Assembly: GCA_947632575.1 (NCBI GenBank)
Contig: CANRPV010000031.1
Coordinates: 1-12,060 of the forward strand
Origin: an uncultured Eggerthellaceae bacterium
Lineage (GTDB): Bacteria; Actinomycetota; Coriobacteriia; Coriobacteriales; Eggerthellaceae
Direction of reading: 5' to 3'
DNA length: 12,060 nucleotides
In this document: positions 7,648-12,060 of the stretch, in pieces
How the letters are laid out: every line of letters starts with the position of its first letter
Numbering within the stretch: position 1 is the stretch's first letter
Notes under the pieces: generated by a model
Database searches by the model: none
Seen by the model: only the letters and a program-made list of their open reading frames with translations
What the model was told of the DNA's origin: nothing
Position numbers and translations under genes: made by a program

Positions 7648-7995
7648 TTAAACAGCTTCGGAAACCGTGATCTTCTCAGTGCTGCCCTCAATGTCAATAG
7701 AGCCGCATTGGAATTTAACCGTGAGCACCACGCCGTCGGTCTTATCGCCATCTACCGTTTCATAGGTTCCCTTAAGGGTCACGGACTCACCGGCGGGAAT
7801 ACTCTCGATAGTGGCAGACTTACCGGACTGGGTGTAACCAGTCCCCTCAGAGAAGGTCACCTTCTCTGAGGTTGCCTTTCCGCCCTTCAATTCATTGGAG
7901 CCTGTATTAGTTACAATGGCCTCGACATTTAGGGTGTCTCCTACCTTCACGTCGTCGAGGGCAATGACTTTAACAGCTGCTTTACGAGTTGCCAT
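7648..7995 (-). CDS. Small Ig-like protein, possible head decoration protein
   Basis: A 115-residue protein made almost wholly of beta strands with an immunoglobulin-like (CARDB/DUF11-like) pattern: VGDTLNVEAIVTNTGS (about residues 18-33), then IESIPAGESVTLKGTYE (about 63-79) and GVVLTVKFQCG. The 'V.NtGs ... ipaGes..l.g.y' arrangement is characteristic of such domains. No signal peptide or membrane segment is present. It lies 10 bases after the major capsid gene; an AAGGAG site (8002-8007 complement) overlaps the capsid stop codon and is 6 bases before the ATG. A gene in this slot is often a capsid decoration protein, and Ig-like folds on capsid surfaces are common; that role is an inference. 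Its stop abuts the connector start in frame. Confidence 0.7.
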   Translation of the reverse strand: MATRKAAVKVIALDDVKVGDTLNVEAIVTNTGSNELKGGKATSEKVTFSEGTGYTQSGKSATIESIPAGESVTLKGTYETVDGDKTDGVVLTVKFQCGSIDIEGSTEKITVSEAV

Positions 7996-8005
7996 TTCTA
8001 ACTCC

Positions 8006-9145
8006 TTACTTGGAAGCGGTCACTGAAATAGAGGCCATGGAATCATCCTCAGCGGCGATTCCAAGGTCAGGGCAGTAGCAGAATCCTGCTGGCATGTCGA
8101 CACGAAGCGCGGCGGTAAGCTCTGCCAGCAAGGTATAAGCGTTCTCAATGAATTGCTTATCCACGAGACCGACAGTCACCTCTGCGGTATCCGCGATGTC
8201 GAACGAGGCGGCGTAGTTGTAATAGACAAGCGCGGTCTCGGTGCTTTCGACGGTCATGTTGACGTCCTCGACGCAGGTCAGGCCGGCGATATTTCCACCG
8301 TTCCCGATATCTGGGAATAGATAACGCCCTACCTGGTCTTTAGACTGGGACAGCTCCTCCAAGGTGTAAGGAGAAAGCGCAACGTAGTTAGGAGCGATGC
8401 CGGTGGCTACTCTAACCTTGCGCTTCATGGATGCGAAGGTATCCTTGAGATTCTTACCCTCGACCTTCTTGTGTTTCAGAATGCCTGGCTTGTTGCAGAC
8501 GCCAACAATGCCGTTTTGGTTGTTCCCGCGCAGCGCATACTCGTCAGCTTTGAGGTCGAGACCCATCATGAGTGAGTTGGCAACAATAGACTCAAGCTCT
8601 GAATAGCGGTTTGCGGTCTGACGCTTGATCGGAATCCAGTGGGCAATGACTTCAAGGTGCGCGGTGTCCTCGCCCCATGCAAGGGAAGACTCCGGCTTTT
8701 GGCCATCAACCCAGCCAGCTGCCTTGTTGTCGAGAACAGGAGTCGTGAAGTAGTGCTCGTCACCCTCGGCGGTGCCATGCGCAAGCGTGGCCAGAAAGCC
8801 GGTCGGAGGTGCCACGGGAGAGGGAAGGTCACGACGATAGATCTGGGGAGTTGGAAGACCGCTAACAGCGTCTTTAATCGGCATGGTAGCCTTAAAGCCC
8901 GGCTGAATGCCGTCGAAAACAGCACGATCACCAAACAGATCAGCGCCGATGGTGTGGAGGCGCTGCGCCTTCTGGACGGCGGCGTTTCGTGCTTCCTCTT
9001 CCTCGGCGGTTACGCGGGAGATTTCATCGTCGATCTCTCGAAGCTGTCCCTCGACGCGCAAGGCCTCGTCCTTGTTGTCGGTAATAAGCTCATTGACCTT
9101 ATTGGCGAGTTCTCGCCGTTTTGCCCAGAGTTCTTTAGAGTTCAT
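8006..9145 (-). CDS. Major capsid protein, HK97 fold
   Basis: A 379-residue protein that builds the icosahedral head. The first 55-60 residues are a charged coiled coil (SKELWAKRRELANKVNELI and the following Glu/Arg-rich helix), the scaffolding delta domain normally removed by the prohead protease. Later come IYRRDLPSPV, EHYFTTPVLDNKAAGWVDGQ and the spine-helix region WIPIKRQTANRYSELESIV, then DEYALRGNNQNGIVGVCN, all typical of phage major capsid family proteins. I chose the ATG at 9145 because AGAAAGG lies 6 bases upstream. A longer in-frame start at 9172 would add nine residues but lacks that spacing. The start overlaps the protease by 11 bases. The C-terminus ends ISVTASK, as does the major tail protein. 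Confidence 0.93.
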   Translation of the reverse strand: MNSKELWAKRRELANKVNELITDNKDEALRVEGQLREIDDEISRVTAEEEEARNAAVQKAQRLHTIGADLFGDRAVFDGIQPGFKATMPIKDAVSGLPTPQIYRRDLPSPVAPPTGFLATLAHGTAEGDEHYFTTPVLDNKAAGWVDGQKPESSLAWGEDTAHLEVIAHWIPIKRQTANRYSELESIVANSLMMGLDLKADEYALRGNNQNGIVGVCNKPGILKHKKVEGKNLKDTFASMKRKVRVATGIAPNYVALSPYTLEELSQSKDQVGRYLFPDIGNGGNIAGLTCVEDVNMTVESTETALVYYNYAASFDIADTAEVTVGLVDKQFIENAYTLLAELTAALRVDMPAGFCYCPDLGIAAEDDSMASISVTASK

Positions 9146-9815
9146 TTTCTTCCTTTCTGTAAACTCTTCCATCGACAGCGAAGTAACTCGCTTCGTCTAG
9201 ATTAGTTGGCGCGTGAGATACCAAGGAATCGGGAACGTTCATGTACTCCCTGGCGCTTTCGTCGTCGAGACAAGCAGCCATGCGTTCCTCGGTTTCGATT
9301 ACTTCTTGACAGAGATTTACTTCCAAGGCTTCGTTGGCGGTGTACCAAGTCTCGGACGCCATGGCCTCTTTGATCTCCTCAAGCGTGAGGAGGCTTCTAC
9401 GCTCATAGATCGTCGCGATGGATTCATCAATTCCCCGCAGGCGGGAGACGATCTTCTCCAATTCATCAGCATTGCCTTGAACATAAGCAGAGGCGTTGTG
9501 AATCATTATCCATGCATACTCGTTCATCTTCACAACGTCGCAGACGCAAGCAATGTAGGAAGCAGCGGAGGCAGCAAGGCCGTCCACATAGGCTGTGGTC
9601 TGGCCTTCATACCTCTGAATAGCTGAGCAAATTGCGTAACCTTCGAAGACGTCTCCACCGCCGGAATCAATGTGAATGTCTAAAGGCTTGGGGGACAGAT
9701 TCTTGAGCGTGTCGATAAAACCTTTTGCAGAATTGCCTTCCCCCCAGAAGTTCTGCCCGATTCTCCCGTACAGATAGACTTCTGCTCGGTCTGTTTGGTC
9801 AACGATTCTAAACAT
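9135..9815 (-). CDS. ClpP-like prohead maturation protease
   Basis: A 226-residue serine protease of the ClpP/crotonase-fold group used to trim capsid scaffold domains. Seen: IDSGGGDVFEGYAICSAI (about residues 49-66), the oxyanion/first-strand region; GLAASAAS with the nucleophile Ser83; MIHNAS with His106; and ETWYTANEALEVNL (155-168), where Glu155 falls at about the position of the catalytic Asp of cellular ClpP, as is often the case in phage members. After about residue 175 there is a 50-residue acidic tail with no recognised motif. The ATG shares its A with the portal stop (TGATG), and AAGGAG lies 5 bases upstream. The 3' end overlaps the capsid gene by 11 bases. Substrate is inferred to be the capsid delta domain. 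Confidence 0.93.
   Translation of the reverse strand: MFRIVDQTDRAEVYLYGRIGQNFWGEGNSAKGFIDTLKNLSPKPLDIHIDSGGGDVFEGYAICSAIQRYEGQTTAYVDGLAASAASYIACVCDVVKMNEYAWIMIHNASAYVQGNADELEKIVSRLRGIDESIATIYERRSLLTLEEIKEAMASETWYTANEALEVNLCQEVIETEERMAACLDDESAREYMNVPDSLVSHAPTNLDEASYFAVDGRVYRKEENEL
9152..9158 (-). promoter_or_regulatory. Ribosome binding site of major capsid protein (AGAAAGG)
   Basis: AGAAAGG followed by GA-rich bases lies 6 bases before the ATG at 9145, inside the 3' end of the protease gene. It supports the shorter capsid start over the one at 9172. Confidence 0.75.
9203..9219. repeat. 17-bp direct repeat, copy 1 (within protease gene)
   Basis: TAGTTGGCGCGTGAGAT occurs here and again at 11109-11125 in the same orientation. 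This copy is inside the coding sequence of the protease C-terminal tail (SHAPTN). The bases on both sides differ between the two copies, so the identity stops at exactly 17. Confidence 0.85.
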
Positions 9816-11080
9816 CAGCTCTCCTTGTCAGTTGTGTTTGTCTGCATGCCATCGGCTGGCTCGGAATTTCCTAAAACGGTTACAGAGCCGTCCTCCTCTA
9901 CAATGCCGTAATTAACAGGGACTAAAGGTTTGTCTAAGCCGTCTATGGGATTCATTTCCTCTTTAGCTCGGACTTCATTTCTAGTCATGGCGCCCATGTA
10001 AACCATTTCGCGGTAGAACTGGCCACGCGCTTGGACGTCGCCTCGCATGAGCCCGTTGAGATCGAACTTTAGATAGAGGTCTTTCTGTCCCATTGAAATA
10101 AGGACAGGCTTAAATGCGCTCTCTATGTCTGTAGCTTCTGGGGCTATGGTGTCGGATGCATAGTCGATTTTGGAAACTTCACTATTCGAATATGTGGCTC
10201 GGCTCATGTCGTAGACTTTGGAAGGAGGAACGCACGTAGCCCGGCAAACTTGTTGGAGTACCCAAGCTTGCTGCTCGATGACAGAGGCGTCCTTCATTGA
10301 TTGCGTGTCGGTGATCCACTTTGCCCCGTAGCCGAAAATTGGAGCTTTTCCGGCGCTGTCTACACCTCTTTTAGCTTCTATTGCTCTCTCAAGGCTATCT
10401 TTGACCTCCTGAGAAACCATGCCCTGAGGGATTTCTACGTGACCCAAGTGGTGGTTTCCGTTTTTAAGCATGGAATCGTAGAATTTTTCCAGATCAACGG
10501 AAAGACCTACGTCCCTGGCTGCCAATTTCGCCAGCGATTTGCCCCAGATGCCATCTTTAGAGACAGCGGTGCGAATGTTGATGACTTCATCAGCAAAGTA
10601 TTTCCCGTCAGGTACGTAGTTGTCACCAGAAATTACGTAACGGAGCCTCCTCCCCGCCCTGGCGTGGCGGTTGTAGTCGATCTGCACGCTTCCATTGATC
10701 GGCCAGAGAGCCACAGGCTCACCCTGGTGCCACTCTACAAAGACAAACGCATTTCCGAAGGTATCCCGCCGAATAGATAACCAGTGGCGCAAGTCCCGGC
10801 CTGTCATGAGGTCATTGGCCTGACCCATGAAAAGCTGAGTTAATGGGTGATCTTGAATCGGGATTCTTTGTTTTTCTTCTCGTTTATAAACCGCGACAGG
10901 AAGCGAGCCTAAAGAACGCGCTTTAGTTTGTTCGCAAGCGAGATAAGCGACAGAATAAAGACTTCCCCAGCCCTTTAGCTTAGGGTCTCCCTCTCGCAGG
11001 TCGATAATCTGGGGAGGCGTTGTAGTTGTTAGAACGAATTTAGCGAATTTGTTTGCTAACCCGTCAAAGAATTTCCCCAT
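9815..11080 (-). CDS. Portal protein, HK97 family
   Basis: A 421-residue protein forming the dodecameric ring at the capsid vertex through which DNA passes. Matching features in order: WGSLYSVAYLACEQTKARS with LGSLPVAVYK (about 38-66), HPLTQLF (78-84), RRDTFGNAFVFVEW (104-117) followed by LWPING, YFADEVINIR (161-170), the ATCVPPSKVYDMSRATYSNSE stretch (about 281-301) and the TIAPEATDIE clip/wing helix, then GAMTRNEVRAKEEMNPIDG (363-381), all characteristic of Phage_portal. The length is normal for the family. The ATG has AGAAAGG 6 bases upstream. The gene begins 44 bases after the terminase and its stop is fused to the protease start. The last 35 residues are polar and probably disordered. 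Confidence 0.95.
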   Translation of the reverse strand: MGKFFDGLANKFAKFVLTTTTPPQIIDLREGDPKLKGWGSLYSVAYLACEQTKARSLGSLPVAVYKREEKQRIPIQDHPLTQLFMGQANDLMTGRDLRHWLSIRRDTFGNAFVFVEWHQGEPVALWPINGSVQIDYNRHARAGRRLRYVISGDNYVPDGKYFADEVINIRTAVSKDGIWGKSLAKLAARDVGLSVDLEKFYDSMLKNGNHHLGHVEIPQGMVSQEVKDSLERAIEAKRGVDSAGKAPIFGYGAKWITDTQSMKDASVIEQQAWVLQQVCRATCVPPSKVYDMSRATYSNSEVSKIDYASDTIAPEATDIESAFKPVLISMGQKDLYLKFDLNGLMRGDVQARGQFYREMVYMGAMTRNEVRAKEEMNPIDGLDKPLVPVNYGIVEEDGSVTVLGNSEPADGMQTNTTDKES

Positions 11081-11086
11081 CGGATT

Positions 11087-11093
11087 CCTTTCT
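11087..11093 (-). promoter_or_regulatory. Ribosome binding site of portal gene (AGAAAGG)
   Basis: AGAAAGG lies in the 44-base gap between terminase and portal, 6 bases before the portal ATG at 11080. It is the same sequence and spacing as for the capsid and major tail genes. Confidence 0.75.
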
Positions 11094-11108
11094 CGATGGG
11101 GAAAAGAA

Positions 11109-11125
11109 TAGTTGGCGCGTGAGAT
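11109..11125. repeat. 17-bp direct repeat, copy 2 (terminase-portal junction)
   Basis: An exact copy of the 17 bases at 9203-9219. Here it occupies most of the short gap after the terminase stop codon; its last base is the A-T pair of that TGA. The two copies are 1906 bases apart and bracket the portal gene plus most of the protease gene. Confidence 0.85.
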
Positions 11126-12060
11126 CAGAAGACAGGCACGAAGTTCTCCGTGCCCTTCACCTGAGAATCATAGGCAAGCATTGCGATAGATAAGGCTATG
11201 GCTGCGTCGATTTTTGATTTTTTATTATCTTTTGAAAAACGTTCACCATAAGCGCCTTTGTCTTCTTTAACACAGTTCGAAAGATGGTTTTTAAGCTTCG
11301 GGCAACCTTTTAATTTTAAATGTCCCTCTTTAACAGAGTTGATAACCAATGAGGTAGCCTGGCACATCACAGCATTTGACTGGGCGAAAGAAACAAGCTC
11401 TACTCCGAACGTGTCCTTTAGCTGGTTGGCTAAGACAATCATCCTGTTAGGGTCAATTCCCACAATTCGAGGGTGGTAGTTCTGCCAGATGTAAGCTATT
11501 AGCTCACCTATTTCCGTGGTGTTGTAATAGCCATTCTCTCCTGGCTCGTCGAATACCCATTCCTTGGTTAGACCATGGACTACGCCACGCGGGCTAATCC
11601 TCTCCTGATAGGCGACTATTGCATAACTATCCCCAGAAGTAGCTCCGTCAATACCCAGGGTAAAAGGCTCGTTAAAGTCGAATTCGTTAGAGCCACGGGA
11701 ACACCTGTCTAGCTGTGAAGATGTAAAGCATGAGGAGGAGTTTTTATTCATTGGAAATCTATTGGCCGCGTATCTCTCAAAGGCTCGCGCTGAAGTTGCG
11801 CTATTCCTTTGGTCTTGGATGGATTCCCATGTAACCCAAGGCGCTACCATGAGCTTTTGCCAGGCTTTTTTAGAATTAATTGAATCTTTGTCATCCAATC
11901 CGAGCCAGTATAGATAAAGGCCTTTGTCCTTATCCGCACCTTGGAGGGTGTCCCATAGAAAGCCCTCTCGCTGGTCTCCTGCCGTAGTGATGCCTATAGC
12001 TAAGGGGTTTTTAAGAACCTTCTGGCCTTTAAGACCTGCGTCCCAAACTTTCGAGTCTCT
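11125..12060 (-). CDS. Large terminase subunit, C-terminal part
   Basis: The reading frame is open to the high-coordinate edge, so the N-terminal ATPase Walker motifs lie outside; 311 residues are visible. The first visible part carries AIGITTAGDQREGFLWDTL, the ITTAG coupling motif after the ATPase centre of large terminases. The rest is the RNase H-like nuclease domain that cuts DNA: LGIDGATSGDSYAIVAYQE with Asp at visible residue 138, IVGIDPNRM with Asp203, and KSKIDAAIALSIAMLAYD with Asp285, three acidic residues spaced as expected for metal binding. The gene starts upstream; an internal TTG at 11898 is not a real start because it lies between these motifs. The protein packages DNA through the portal encoded next. 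Confidence 0.93.
   Translation of the reverse strand, partial: RDSKVWDAGLKGQKVLKNPLAIGITTAGDQREGFLWDTLQGADKDKGLYLYWLGLDDKDSINSKKAWQKLMVAPWVTWESIQDQRNSATSARAFERYAANRFPMNKNSSSCFTSSQLDRCSRGSNEFDFNEPFTLGIDGATSGDSYAIVAYQERISPRGVVHGLTKEWVFDEPGENGYYNTTEIGELIAYIWQNYHPRIVGIDPNRMIVLANQLKDTFGVELVSFAQSNAVMCQATSLVINSVKEGHLKLKGCPKLKNHLSNCVKEDKGAYGERFSKDNKKSKIDAAIALSIAMLAYDSQVKGTENFVPVF

Noticed and set aside
8566..8934. 122-residue minus-strand ORF inside the capsid gene
   Set aside because: It overlaps the strongly supported capsid frame, has a low-complexity Arg/Leu/Ser composition, and lacks its own context; a frame shadow.
9146..9172. Nine-residue longer start of the major capsid protein
   Set aside because: No well-placed ribosome site for 9172; the ATG at 9145 has AGAAAGG at 6 bases, matching the portal and tail genes.
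8639..9205. 188-residue plus-strand ORF antisense to capsid and protease
   Set aside because: Antisense to two well-supported genes with no promoter or recognisable motif; treated as chance, as are the other plus-strand frames (for example 10301-10780).
11081..11124. Promoter or terminator in the largest intergenic gap
   Set aside because: Only 44 bases, filled by the 17-bp repeat and the portal ribosome site; no hairpin with a T run and no convincing -35/-10 pair.
11125..11898. Terminase starting at the TTG at 11898 as a complete gene
   Set aside because: The frame stays open to the window edge and the upstream 54 codons carry the ITTAG terminase motif.
1..12060. Defence system, mobile element, CRISPR array or tRNA
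   Set aside because: Every stretch is accounted for by late structural genes; no spaced repeats, transposase motifs or cloverleaf were found by eye.

Overview
This window is one densely packed block of phage or prophage late genes for a long-tailed, non-contractile (siphovirus-type) tailed phage. All genes lie on the minus strand, so transcription runs from high to low coordinates. Reading that way, the order is: large terminase (5' part outside the window), HK97-type portal, ClpP-like prohead protease, HK97-fold major capsid protein, a small Ig-like protein, a head-tail connector (adaptor), a tail terminator, the major tail protein, a tail assembly chaperone pair made by a programmed -1 frameshift, an HK97-gp10-like protein, the tape measure protein, the distal tail protein, and the first 15 codons of a probable tail endopeptidase/antireceptor gene. 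The window ends inside the gene cluster on both sides. No lysis, integration or regulatory genes are visible, so lytic phage versus prophage cannot be decided from it.

The genes overlap or nearly abut. The largest gap is 44 bases (terminase to portal), and no internal promoter, terminator, tRNA or CRISPR array is seen. Most starts have clear Shine-Dalgarno sites. Portal, major capsid and major tail share the same one, AGAAAGG followed by exactly 6 nt and ATG. It pairs with a 16S rRNA ending in CCUUUCU-3', the form usual in Gram-positive bacteria. That and the TP901-type tape measure suggest a Gram-positive host (Firmicutes or Actinobacteria, possibly Coriobacteriia); the host cannot be fixed further from this sequence.

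Head module (about 6880-12060): terminase pumps DNA through the portal into a capsid matured by the protease. The Ig-like protein probably decorates the shell, and the connector is the first ring below the portal. Tail module (about 1-6886): the terminator caps the tube of major tail protein, the chaperones load subunits onto the tape measure, and the distal tail protein and following gene form the tip.

Points worth a second look: an exact X XXY YYZ slippery site (CCCTTTA) that joins the two chaperone frames; a near-identical C-terminal peptide (ISVTASK, with an upstream D[IL]GIA element) on the otherwise unrelated major capsid and major tail proteins; a 15-bp tandem duplication that copies the ribosome-binding site of the major tail gene; a 17-bp direct repeat flanking the portal-protease segment; an Ig-like gene whose stop codon directly abuts the connector's ATG in the same frame; and a gp10-like gene displaced to just before the tape measure. 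I see no evidence of a wholly new system such as a defence or mobile island.
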